Positions 38,166 through 49,973 of a stretch of 64,000 nt of DNA are shown here, one piece after another. The DNA comes from Taeniopygia guttata (Eukaryota; Chordata; Aves; Passeriformes; Estrildidae): contig NC_133026.1 of assembly GCF_048771995.1 (NCBI RefSeq), forward strand, positions 96,688,501 through 96,752,500. Reading direction: 5' to 3'. A program made the position numbers and the translations under genes. Position 1 is the stretch's first letter. Each line of letters begins with the position of its first letter. The notes under the pieces were generated by a model. That model was given only the letters and a program-made list of their open reading frames with translations, made no database searches and was not told the origin of the DNA.

Positions 38166-40162
38166 AGTTGTCTCAAATATATACTTAAGAGAAAATTTGT
38201 TTATAGTAAAAAAAACAAACCATATTAAATAAATAAATACTATATTTATACTGCAACAAGACAAATATATTTTAAATATGTGGGATAATAATCTCAGTAC
38301 TGGTCAACACCTACTTTGAGCACCTACTTGCTAATTAGTGTGGTCACTAATATTTAGTGCCTAAATATTCTGATAGAATACAATATGAAAACAAAAAAAC
38401 AATTTGTACACCAAAAAACATTAGTCAAACCTATTTAGTGTCTCCAGCTTCCAAGGTTTCCTCTTAATGCTAAATATAACAGCTCATCCAACATAACTAG
38501 TCATCTTCAAATGTCTTGATACCAAAAAGCAAATGGAAAAAACAAACCTAAATAATTAAGCCTATCAGTGTGCTCTTTCTATTGGATGAGGGGAAAATTT
38601 ATTATGTCTATAAGTTCATTATAAATTTATTCTTTTTAATTGCACACGGCTTTGTCTCAGATTGTTCAAAAACATTTCTTTATCTTTTGTAGCTCAAACA
38701 GTTATACATTGCAAATAAAAATTTATAAATATAGGTTTATGGAATATAACATGCAAACATCACAATATCTTCAAAGATATCTTCTTTTATTCAAAGAATA
38801 AAATATGCAGGCTAAACCTTCATATAGAGTGTCTAAATATCCTTTTAAAAATGGTGGCTTCTACATCAGTAGAAAATCTCAGATGGTTAGTAGAGCTTAT
38901 AAACAACTGAGAATCTCCCTGTTAGTGTGATCAAATTCCTGCTTGGTGGCATAGTACCTTTAATTGCAAGGGGAAATTTTCAATGTCTAAATACCTAGCT
39001 ACACACAGTTTTAGATATATTCAGTCGTACTGGAGGTGGGTGAACCCATAGAAACAAACCTTTTATTCTTGAAATCTTGTAAGTTCACATATCTCTCTAT
39101 GCACTATTTTACTTTGCTCTCTTAAACAGGTATCAGTAAGTGCATATCTAAATGGTATTATCAATCTGGATCAATTTTTAATTTTACTGACTTTTTATAC
39201 TGTGGGAATGATTCAGAATATAGTATGAACTGAATGTTGCACCAAGATGGACCAAAGTGCTCATTAAGCATCATTACTGAGTGAAGGAATATTCCAGGAG
39301 CTGGGAACTGACAGAATGAAGTTATGAAGTCCAATTAGTTGTGAAACATTCTTTCCTCAGAACTGAGGTAATATATACTGAATTATATATGCCAAGTGAA
39401 GTATGATGCTGAATTGTTTATTTGTTTTCTGCCTTATAACTTCTTCTTTGCTATTAGTAAATGTGAAAAAGAACAGTATATTACAGTTAGTTTAAAATGT
39501 AGGAATTGTTCCTGTAGCACATAATGCACAAGATGTTCTGCTAGCACAGGAGAGTGTTATGAGAACCCTAGGGAGAAATCAAGTGGTTTCTACTTAATTT
39601 TTGTTCCTTTTTTGATGTCTCAATACTTGTTTAAAGTATACTGAAAAATACTGCAAGTAATTTTCAAAATGTTTGTGACTCATACTTAATAATATTTTGT
39701 AATGGAATTTAGAATACAATATCCCAAACTCCAGCTGATACAATCATAATCTTCTGAGAAGTTCTGCAAACTGGTAATTCTATCATTAGAACCAGCTGTG
39801 GACACCTAAATGTCAAAAAATTAGATTCAGTCTCTGCAGCTTATAATGAAGCATCAAATTATTGCTATAGCTAAGTTAGTGGTATAAGTTTATCAGATAT
39901 TTTGAAAGACTTTTATAATTCAAAGTTTTTCCATTAGTATACACATGTATTTTTCCATGGGTTTATATATAGGACAGTTTTCAATTCAGTCATATTTCTG
40001 GACATTCTTATTGCTATCTAAATAAATAATTATAAATTGCACTGTAATTAATAAAAGAATAGTAGATTGCTGTAGGGCAAGGAATCCAGATCTTCCCTAT
40101 ACTGAGCAGCAAAAAGAGACACACAATATTTGGTCCTGTATACAGGGGAATGTTTAAACCTG

Positions 40163-40197
40163 AGGAGTTTACCTGCATTTTAGACAGGTAAACTCCT
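40163..40197. repeat. Perfect 13-bp inverted repeat (hairpin-forming)
   Basis: AGGAGTTTACCTG and CAGGTAAACTCCT flank a 9-base loop. Pairing is complete over 13 base pairs and then stops. It is too short for a typical microRNA precursor, and neither flank extends the pairing. No function is assigned. Confidence 0.9.
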
Positions 40198-41714
40198 GGT
40201 TTTTGATGAAACTCTCCTAAGCAGAAAATGTATCAATTTTTCCTATTGGGTCTGTTCCTGCTTAGTTTTCTGATGTCACCCTTGCACTTCAGAGGCAGTA
40301 AGTTTGCTTTTTCTTTGTGTATTGACAGCTGCCAACTAAGTGTCTTCCTCCAGTCAATGAGGAGCTTAATGGGCACATTGGTTCTGTACTGAACCTGTGC
40401 AAAACCCACAAGACTGTGCATATTCTTCTGCACACCAGCAGCTTGTGGTCTCATGGCAAGCAATTTAGACAGAATTCTTTTGCTCAGCATTTCCACACAT
40501 TAATGATGTGGTGGTATCTTTTATTTTAATGATGAATTTGAAATCCTTAGGTTGGAAATGCAATGTTTTGAGTAATATTGCAACATTTTTCAGTATTTCT
40601 AGACTTTAACTTTTGGCATGTATTACAGGATTTAGTTCCTGGTTAAGGGTATTTCCAAGATTTGTAATTTTGTGTACCACAGTGTATTGTAATATGGAAG
40701 TGCTTCACCTTCTCCAAGTGAAGTTCAGTTCCAAAATTAGTCTTCAAGTGCACATTAAGAAGAACAGAAATTAGAACATGAAATTAATGTTCATTACAAG
40801 ATCTTCACACAAATCAGTGCCACTGACGAGTTTTGAGCAGAGTGAGAATGACAGGACTTTTGAAAGTCAGGCAATTAAATTAACTGGAAGAGATATATGA
40901 AGGAATTTACACAGCCCTTTCCAGTCCATTTGAAACCTCTAATGCTTATCACTACCATAAAAATCACAGTTCACTTAGTTTATTTCAAAATCATGCATTT
41001 ATTTTATGCAAAACTAAAGTGCAGAATAGTCTATTTAAATATGCAATTTATTTGTTGACATGATCAGCCTTGTAAAGAGTTAGTAATATTTAAACAAACT
41101 CATAAAATTGTAAATAAATAAAAGTGATCCAGTCTTAGTAGCTTATGTAAAATATATCACAATTATTTTTCTTTCTACAAACAACTACAGAAGACATTTG
41201 GGTGATTACCTATATAGTGGAAATAGTAAAACTGGATTTGTAATACAAAAGATTAAAAATCTAAAGCAAGTATTCCTGAAACAACCTTGTGATTTATTAT
41301 TATTTTCTGCTGACTAGAACTGCCATATAAGAATTTCACTACTGAAATTTTTTGTGTCTATATATATTGCAATATATTTATTGCAAAACAAAAAGTATTG
41401 TATGTTGTATGCCTTTAGCTTTGCAAATAACTTTTGCTGTTACTAAGGCGTTACTTACAGCTCTTCCTCTAAAAAGATTTTTATTTTTCATACATAAAAA
41501 ATAATACCTCACACAGAGCACATCGGCATACTGTAGTGGCAAATACATTAAGAAGGTATATTTTTGGAATCTACTTTCCTGTGGCTGCTGATGGTACCCA
41601 GAACACCCACTAAACCTTGTCCAGTTAGCTCTTTTCATGCCATGTTGACTGCCTACTGATAATGACTGGACTGTTTGTCCGTGCTTTACTGATCACATCA
41701 CTCTCTGGAGAATA

Positions 41715-42010
41715 AATTTATTGATTCATTGATGACCATTTTAATAATGCAATTACATTTCATGCTGCTTAATTGATTCACTGCTTCCGTTGATTGTGCA
41801 TTTATTGATTTAATTTGTTCAGCTAATTTTTAATCCTTTAACTTTGCCTGTTTAATTTCACTCCATTACCTGTGTATTTTACTTATAATGAGTTTTACAA
41901 CCTAATTGACTCTGTACCTACATGATTTTCCCACTTAATTAATTGTGTGTTTATACAATTAATTGCATGGATTATAAACCCCTAATTAATTGATTACTGC
42001 TCAATCACAT
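41715..42010. other. Block dense in TAAT/ATTA and TTGATT motifs
   Basis: About twenty TAAT or ATTA cores and five TTGATT words fall within about 300 bases. Examples are CTTAATTGATTC, TTATTGATTTAATT, CTTAATTAATTG, ACAATTAATTGC and CTAATTAATTGATTAC. The spacing is irregular, unlike a fresh microsatellite. Two readings are possible: a decayed minisatellite, or a cluster of homeodomain-type binding cores in a non-coding element. The sequence alone does not decide. Confidence 0.5.
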
Positions 42011-45000
42011 AATTTCCTGGTGCTGAGCTGCAAAAAATTTGGTGGCCATAGTCACATTCTCACAATTTTTGCCTGCATTTAACCGTGTCTCTTTTACCCT
42101 CCCTACTTTTCGTCATCTATCACCATCTACTCTACCTTTTTAATAATCCCATTGTTTCACTTTTACTTTTTTATTTCAGTTAAATACTCATTAGTCTCTA
42201 ACACTGTCAGAACTTGTGTTTATTAATTCCATCATAAGCTTTAATTAAATTTTTATTCAAATTTTGCTGCTTCTAATTAGAAGCTGGAGTATGTTTCTGC
42301 AAGAAATCTGAATTTAATACCAGATTATCATATACTATTCTAGAATAATCCTGGCAAATTAATTTAAATCATTCAGGAAGAACAAAACAAACCAAAACTG
42401 AAATAGATTGTAGGCTTATAACAGCATAGTCAGGAATCCAAGTATTTTTCCATACAGAACTACCCAGAGGGCTATAAAATGCCCTCTGCTATCTATTTAC
42501 TCCTACAAATCTTAAAGGGTTATAGAAGTACTTCACTAAAAGTGATCTATACCACAGCTCCTCAAAAGTTTTCTGAGAAAAACAGATATGGCTTTGAGTG
42601 TCTTGAGGAGAAGACAGGAGCCAAGCTTTTAAATGTCTTATAAGTACCTCTTCTTTTTATATATATTTTTTTTTTCTTTTCTCTCTCCTTAAGGGATCAT
42701 AACATCAATGCTTCCTTCCCAGTTTCAGAGCTTTTCACAGTTATGCATCTCACTTCTGGGCTGAGCCTTGTCTTTGAAGCCCAAAGCGATGAAACTCGGT
42801 TATGTGCAGAAAGAATTCTATGTGCAGACTGCTGCAAATAGAAAATGTCTTGATAATATGGATGGGCTCTGTGGATGTCCCTTTCAAGGTCTGTAGTGCA
42901 TAGACATAATATTTCATGTTTTCTGAACCACTTTGGTGCAACCCAGAAGAGGTTAAGAAGCAGCTAAGTAGACTTGCTGAGTGTCTCTGAGCAGAAAGAT
43001 TTTACTGGGTTTAACTGAGTGGAAATTGAAAAGGATTTGATGACAGAAGAATAAAATTACTCCTCTATAGAGAATATCCTGATGCGACTGTGCTTCAAAC
43101 ACCTTTAAATTTCCCTTACGTGCTGTAGTAGGCTAAGTTATTTATGAAAGAGTGAAAAAAAAACTTCTAAATAGAAATATTATACAGGTAGTGGTATGTC
43201 TTCCAAGTTTCAGATTCTGCTATCAAATTAAAGCTTCTGTTTCTAATTTACTTTAAAAGTATTGTAAACAAATATAGCTGTACCAGCTGGCAACATGTTA
43301 TTTGTCCCACATATAACAGAGATAAAATAAACATTAAGTTATAACATTGTGCCATAGGGATACACACACAACTATCGTATTATTTAGTGAAAAGGCTGAA
43401 ATGTTACATTCCATTTTGATTTTTATAGGCAAAAATTATGGTAATGTGGGTAGACACAATGAATGTCCTAATTTAATGTAGCAGAAATTAGATTAGGCTA
43501 AAGCAAAAGGTTAGAAACTCACCAAATATAATTTCTGGTGTCTGATGGGCTCTGTGAAATTTAACTTCGAATACTTAGGGAGATGAAGTGGCTGAATTAA
43601 GCTTCGAATCATGTACCGTTACCTTTGAGAAAATGATGAGGAGAACTGAAGAACCAAGCTTTTGCAAAAGCAGAGATATATGCTTAACCTTAAAAAGCGG
43701 AAATCTGTAAATGTATAATCTTAAAGATAGTGTTCTCCACAGTGAAAGAAATAATTTACAGACATCTAGAAGGCAATAAGGAGAAGTGTGAAGGACAAAA
43801 CATTTCAAAGAATATTTTTTGCTTTTTGTAAGAGGATAAAAGACTGTGGGTAGGATAGTACAATGATATCATGCATATTGGCATATCTATTAATATGTAG
43901 TCTCCATAGTAACACTTTTGAAAATGTATCTCACATGATTGCATGAGCATATTAGAAGCACATGGATTATTTGAACTTACTATTGACTAGTATATTTTAA
44001 AAATATATTCAAAATAATTTTGTGATTCTTTTCCTGACAAAATGTGCAACTACGTAATTATTTTCCTGACAAACAAAAGAATTTAGACTATTTCCTATTC
44101 TAAATCTGAATGCTTTTAAAGACTTAGTGGTGTTTATATTAAATCTGCAGATGTCAGTGAATCCATATAGGCCTAGGGGCAGACTGGACTAGTCTTCAAA
44201 GAGATATCCTTACACTGGAGCCATAACATAAAAAATATAATTCCAGTAAGATTCAGTGTCCTACATGTAATAAAAATATTTATTTAAATGGAAGGATTAG
44301 GGATGACTGACACCAGGCTGGCAGAAATTTACTTTAGGTCATAGTAAAGTTGAGTATGAAACAATATTGCCACAATATTATGAGAAAGAAAAATAAAATA
44401 CTAGGTTGTACGGAAAACTCTTTATTTGTAAAACTGGTAATAATCTGGAGTTCTGTGAACAACTTGAGGTATAAACTTTCCAAGAAGGCCTAGAATAAAG
44501 TGAAAAAAATTATCATACATCTATCACCTGTAGAAGACAACTAAGGAGATCTTGTAAGACTTTAATTTTTTAAGTCTAGACAGAGTGAATCAAGGCTCTT
44601 AGTTCTAGAACATAAGCTGCTCTTCATGTACTCAACTGAGAGTCCAAGGAACTATGGCTTTATATTATAACTAAGGAAATTTCGATTAGATTCAGAACAG
44701 ACTTTCTAAATTGAAAGGCTTGCTAAGCCCTGACTATGATTCCTTTGTCACAGTAGAAAATTCAAGTGACAGCCAGATGTGGTTATATGTCACACAGGCA
44801 ATGAACTATTACCACAAGATTCTGCCTTGCTCATATTGCCATAGAAAAGACCTATATTTTCCATCTTGCAATTTTGCTTTTCAGTCTTGTATATGTTTAT
44901 TTTTTCCATCTATGTTCTATTCTTATAGGTTAGAAATACAGAGAAAGACATATTTTTTTTCCAATTAATGTTGGAATATATATAAAAAAATTCTATTATC

Positions 45001-47027
45001 TGGGATTCAGTTTAGTTCAAGACATACTTTTTAGTCTCACTAACTCACTAAGAATATTGTTGCCATTTTTAGATGACAAAATGTCATTATAATGGAATTA
45101 TAATGGCAAAAATTGAAAGTGTTTTGTCAAGGAAATACTAGTCACGGAATCTATTCTTCATTCTTTGCTCAAGTGAAATAATAAAAAACTACTTTTCACT
45201 TCCAATTTAATGGGGATTATCAATTTTATGTTTGAGAATATCTAAAGCAGACAGTCTGTGTAAAACACTTTCCTCCAGGCCAAAATTTGAAGTGCTTACT
45301 TTTTTCAGCTGACAAGCAAATCACCATGATCTTTTGAAGAAGCAGTCTTACCGAAAATGCCCGGGTACTAAACAAATGCTTTTTAAATTTCCAAGATCAA
45401 ACAGAGATGGGCAATATATTCTGAATGCTTCAGAAACCTGTCCATGTATTTTCTAAGCCTGTCTTTCCCAGCTGTACTTCTAGCAAAATCAGCAAAGCTT
45501 CATATTCTGCACAACTGATTGGAGAAATGAAATAACAAATCAAGGTCCTAGGAAATAAGTGTTTATGCAGGAGAGGGGCTGGGGGTTTTCTTTCCCACAG
45601 TCTCACAGAGTCTGTAAATCTAAATGCAAGCTCAGAAAGTATAAGGACAGCTAAAAAGACAAAACATATTTAGGGAATGTAGCAAAATGCCCTTGCATTT
45701 TCTCATGCAGCAACATTCCTCCCAGTACCTGCATACAAATAAACATGTTAAATACACTTATTTCTAGTTAATCAATAAAAGCTTGGAACTTGCCTTTGAA
45801 CACTGCTGAAATCTTTGCTCAAAAAATAGAAAACCTTCAAGATCCCTTTAAAACTACTTAAAAAGTCTGAAACAGTTTGGGTTCAGAGTGCAAATCCATG
45901 CAAGCTCATATGGACTTCTGGTTCTTTGTAGATAGCAGAAAATGCTGTCAGATTATGAGATGGAAACAACCAGCAGAGTTTTCAATACACAGAGCCCTGA
46001 GATAAAAACAAAACACAGTATTGTCATTTTGTAACAGCTTTAATCACACATAACAGTTTGTTCTTATGAATATGTATGAGACACTGATGAACATGAATGA
46101 TTGATATTTATGATTCTCAAAGTGAAGAAGCTTATCTATATGCAGATTAAGTACCTCCAAGAAAACTATTCTTACTTTTCTCCCTCCTTTTTTTGGCAAA
46201 ACTTCTGCACCACTGAATGTTCAAAACTTATATCCTTCCTGCAAAAACAGCTTAAAGCTCATAAGAAAAAAAATCTAATCTATTATTTTCAAATATTTAA
46301 CTCCAAGATTTCTCAGAATAATTTGAAAGAATATATAACAATTGTTATGCAGAACATTATTTTAAGGGATTTAGGAAATACAACAATCAACGGACAAAAA
46401 AAGTATGATGAGTTTATCTTTATATTAATGTTAATATATTTAACAGAGATAATATTGGAAATAGAAATATTATGCAAAAGTATTGTGAATTAATTTTACC
46501 AGTTATGATAATGAATACACATATATGAGGTTAAAACTATTGGTTTAATATACTTAGCTTTGGAGAAAATGAGCCTTTCTCAGTGCAACCTGAAATTTCC
46601 CTTATACCATATTAATCCATAAAAAGCATAAAACTTGGCCTCTGAAAAATCCCTGAATTTTACATATTTTATATAATACAAAATGCCTAATATTTGAAAA
46701 AAGTTTTGGTCAATGTTATGAGATTTGTTCAATATTTTCCATGTGGTTTAGATATTAAGTTGCCTCTCACACAAGTGCTGCAATTAACATACAGTATCAA
46801 ACTCTGTCTCTTATTGCATGTTGGAAGAGAAAATGAGAAGTCTATTGAAATATTAAAATCATATATGTTTGTTTTGCATTTAATTAATGCAATGTATTGA
46901 ATGCATGCAATTAACACATGCAATTTATTAAATGTAATAAAAACTTACACAATTTTAATATTACAACAGATAAACAATAGAAAAATATTGGAGGCAACAG
47001 TAAAAAATATTCAATGATACCGTGGTC

Positions 47028-47060
47028 TCATGATCCGCTAGGACAAGCGGAGTGTCATGA
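47028..47060. repeat. Interrupted inverted repeat at the LTR end
   Basis: TCATGA-TCCGCT and AGCGGA-gtg-TCATGA pair around a 6-base loop, giving a 12-bp stem with a 3-base bulge. It sits at the U5 end of the - strand LTR. Confidence 0.85.
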
Positions 47061-47136
47061 TGGTTCATTAAACAATCCCAAAAGTGCAAAAAGGCAAACA
47101 GCAGGGGACCATCAGTTTAATCCCAACAAATGCACC

Positions 47137-47142
47137 TTTATT
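47137..47142 (-). promoter_or_regulatory. Polyadenylation signal of the LTR
   Basis: AATAAA on the - strand within TTAATAAAGGTGCATTTG, downstream of the TATA box and before U5. Confidence 0.7.
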
Positions 47143-47310
47143 AAGGGCCAACAGCAAATGTGATAGAGGGATCAGAAAAGATAGAAAGAGAAAGAAAGAG
47201 GGGGAAAGGTTATAGCTACCAACACAGAGGAGATCCTCACTAGTCTGGACAATGGAGATCCGTCTTGTCACATCAGGGAGAATCTCAAAGTCTTGGTTAA
47301 CTCAGGGGTC

Positions 47311-47317
47311 TTTTATA
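47311..47317 (-). promoter_or_regulatory. TATA box of the LTR
   Basis: TATAAAA on the - strand, within ACTATAAAAGACCCC. It is placed about 170 bases before the AATAAA signal, as expected for the U3/R promoter of an LTR. Confidence 0.7.
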
Positions 47318-48825
47318 GTCTTCTGTCAAGGTGGGGGAACAGACAAAAGAAAATGAAAGTCTATTGAAATCATTGAGGGGAACAGGTACAATGAAGAATA
47401 TATCCATTGAATCCAAAAAGGGGAAACAGGTCATGTTATAAGCAGTAAGTGAGAGCCATTGTGTCTTCAACAACCACACCTGGGCAAACATCGATCAGGC
47501 CAGCCCTCCTCCCTATGATAGGGGTCTCAGTCCTTGGGAGGGGACTTCAATCTCCATCTGTCACAGTGGTCATGAGGCAGATGAGGGGTCTTTCATGGGA
47601 GATCACTAAAGTAACCCCAGAAAGATCATTTGGCCAAGAGGTGGGAAAATTCATGGGTTGAGCAGGTATCGTGAAGCAGGTATAAGCATGTAGGACAAGC
47701 CGCTCCTTGCCAGGTCTTTGCCAGGCCCTGCTCGAAGCGGTGTTCCATGGTGGCTCAGCAAACACACCTGCCGATAGTCATCATCCTCTCTCCAAGCCAG
47801 AATTCCAGTGGGCGTCTCCAGGATCTCAGTCTCTACCATTGTGGCAAACGTGAGGCAAAAATGAAGGGAACTTTGGGCTGTCTCTTGCACATGCTTTCTT
47901 TTGGGAATGAAAATGAAATTACTCCTTATCTATACAAACAAGAAAATACTTTTTAAGTGGAAAACAATGGTAAATCTTTTTAAGTGACATCATAATAGCA
48001 GCCCATTACCTCTTAGCATCTTTTGAATGCTCCCTCATGGTTTCAGCATTTCAAGGCACACTCAGCTTCAGGAAGCTGGATTAATAATGTAATGACACAA
48101 TTAAGATGAAAAGAAAGGGACCTTCTGTTCAGGTGATAGATACTGTGTGTGAGATTTTGCTGCACCAATATGTTTCTCAAGATGCACAGGTATTTCTAAC
48201 AAAAGTTTCTATATCCTCAAAGTATATTTTGCCTTAAATATGCCCTACAAATTCATCTAGATATCTGAATTAGTTTCCAGTGACAGTTATCCTAACAATT
48301 AGGCATTTCATTTAGATCCATATTCTGGTCCAGGTCTATGAATGAAATTTAAAAATGAAATAACGTGTGAATGTCCAGAAAGTGGCCATTTATAGCTGTG
48401 AGCTTTGATGAAAAGCTTTGCAGGCTTCTTTAAATATGATCAGCAGATATTTCTTCTAAATGTGGTGGATGCTAATGCAACATGTCTTTTACTGAGTGAA
48501 CAGCTTTTGGTATCTTTTTAGACCTTTTATTCTTCAGGTGCAGATTTATTGTTGCTACTATTGGCTGAATAATTTCATCTCAAAAAACCCCACAAAAGTC
48601 CCTTCTGAAAAGCTCCTGGGGTTTACCTTGTTAATGGTCCAGGTCTTGTTCTGGTTGTCAGTGACAAGCTTTGAAGTTTGAAAAAGTGTAAGGAAGGTTA
48701 TTAGACGTGCAAAAGGAAAAAGGTGTGAACAAAACAAAACCAACTAGGACAGTCAAAACTCAATTATCATTAAAAGCAAAGAAAGCAGGATGGAGAGCTG
48801 AAAAAGAGGGAAGAAAGAGTTATAT

Positions 48826-48886
48826 TTGCTATTGGTAATAAAAAATTGCTATTGGTAATAAAATTGCTATTGATTATAAAAAATAA
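48826..48886. repeat. Three tandem copies of an 18-20-bp unit
   Basis: TTGCTATTGGTAATAAAA occurs at 48826 and 48846, with a third diverged copy (TTGCTATTGATTATAAAA) at 48864. The first two are identical through GGTAATAAAA. Confidence 0.95.
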
Positions 48887-49364
48887 AACCTATTAAAAAT
48901 TTCCATACTCTGTATTCAGTGCAACAGTTGCAATATTCCAGTCTATTACATGAAATGATACTTTCCTTAATAAAAAAAATAAAACTACAAATTTTTTTAG
49001 CTTAATACCTCTGATATACCATAATGAAACAACATTATTGTAATCTTCTAAGGCTGATTGTAATTAAATTAATATACATTACATTTAAAGTAATTTAACA
49101 CTCAAGACCTGGACTTTGTTGCAGAAGTGATCTTCCACATGAATGGTATTTAAAAATTTTCTTTAAAAATTTTAAATATTAACATTGAATAAATTAATAT
49201 TGAATGAATATTAAAAAAGATAAGTTTCCAATCTATTTGATGAGACAATATCAATGAATGGTTTCTTTCTTTTACTCTGTTTTAAGGTTTTTCATTACTT
49301 TCTGGATTAAATTATATGGCAGAGTTGTAGTTTTTATTATTATATGGTAGAACTATGAATTCAA

Positions 49365-49492
49365 AAAGCATTTGGATAACACTCTCAGGCACAGGGTGTG
49401 ATTCTTGAGGTGTCTGGCACAAGAACGGAAATGGGATTTAAGAATCCTGATGGGTCCCTTCCAATTCGGCTTCATCTATCATTCTAGCATTC
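49365..49492 (+). mobile_element. CR1 LINE fragment, extreme 3' end
   Basis: The order GCATTTGGATAACACTCTCA, GGCACAGGGTGTGATTCTTG and AATCCTGATGGGTCCCTTCC, followed by AATTCGGCTTCATC and ATCATTCTAGCATTC, matches the last part of an avian CR1. The decayed ATTCTATG-like units mark the element's 3' end near 49490. Only about 130 bases remain because of 5' truncation. It is non-coding. Confidence 0.87.
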
Positions 49493-49896
49493 ATACAGTT
49501 AATTAGCAAAGCTAAAATATTAAGCTTTTGTCACAGAAATATGCTGTACTCTTTCAATCAGACTTGTCAAATACTGATTCATATAACATGTTTAAGAAAA
49601 AAATGGGGGATTATTTTTGACTACTTTTTATTAGATAAGAAAATGGTGTTATATTTGAGATACTATGAAAACTGTGTATCAGAAGAAAATCACTAGGACG
49701 ATTAATTATACAACGAAATAATTTTAGATTTGTTGATTTTATATTTCTTATCATGTTTAAAGATTATATAAACATTCTAGTGGCTAACTGGGACAATAGT
49801 CTTTGAATGGGCTTTTAAGCCTGTGTGTTGCAGTTAGTTGTTGCAAAAAATATTTCATGTCTTCATTCAATTCTTCTCCAAAATTGTTTATATGCA

Positions 49897-49897
49897 C

Positions 49898-49928
<31 letters not shown>

Positions 49929-49931
49929 ATG

Positions 49932-49970
<39 letters not shown>
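49897..49970. repeat. (TA)n microsatellite with internal interruptions
   Basis: Two TA tracts are separated by TATAATGCATACATA. The second tract is about 30 bases and perfect. The isoleucine/tyrosine-rich frame over it is spurious. Confidence 0.95.

Positions 49971-49973
<3 letters not shown>

Larger units (their letters stand above)
38166..47022. other. AT-rich non-coding stretch, no gene seen
   Basis: No exon or transposon is recognised. It includes the 13-bp-arm inverted repeat at 40163-40197, the TAAT-rich block at 41715-42010, a direct repeat of TTTTCCTGACAAA near 44030 and 44063, and an ATGCAAT-rich spot near 46875-46925. The 130-codon frame at 46101-46493 is rich in I, L, K and N with no recognisable domain. 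One such length is expected by chance in AT-rich DNA of this size. Confidence 0.6.
47023..47890 (-). mobile_element. Endogenous retrovirus LTR, probably solo
   Basis: Read on the - strand, this block has the order of a retroviral LTR. A GC-richer U3 of about 550 bases comes first. A TATAAAA box follows (complement of 47311-47317) in the context ACTATAAAAGACCCC. About 170 bases on is an AATAAA polyadenylation signal (complement of 47137-47142) within TTAATAAAGGTGCATTTG. A U5 of about 115 bases ends near a hairpin at 47028-47060. It is much less AT-rich than its surroundings. No gag/pol sequence or second LTR is present on either side, so a solo LTR is likely. The overlapping 64-79-codon frames belong to it and are not genes. 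The retroviral class is not determined and I could not find a target-site duplication by eye. Confidence 0.75.

Noticed and set aside
40163..40197. Possible microRNA precursor
   Set aside because: A 13-bp stem with no pairing beyond it is far shorter than a microRNA hairpin.
46101..46493. A 130-codon + strand frame
   Set aside because: Composition is simply AT-driven (I, L, K, N, F), with no domain or motif. A rough stop-frequency estimate predicts about one such frame by chance in this window.
47449..47956. A cluster of overlapping 64-79-codon frames on both strands
   Set aside because: They lie inside the - strand LTR and reflect its lower AT content. No viral or host protein is recognised.
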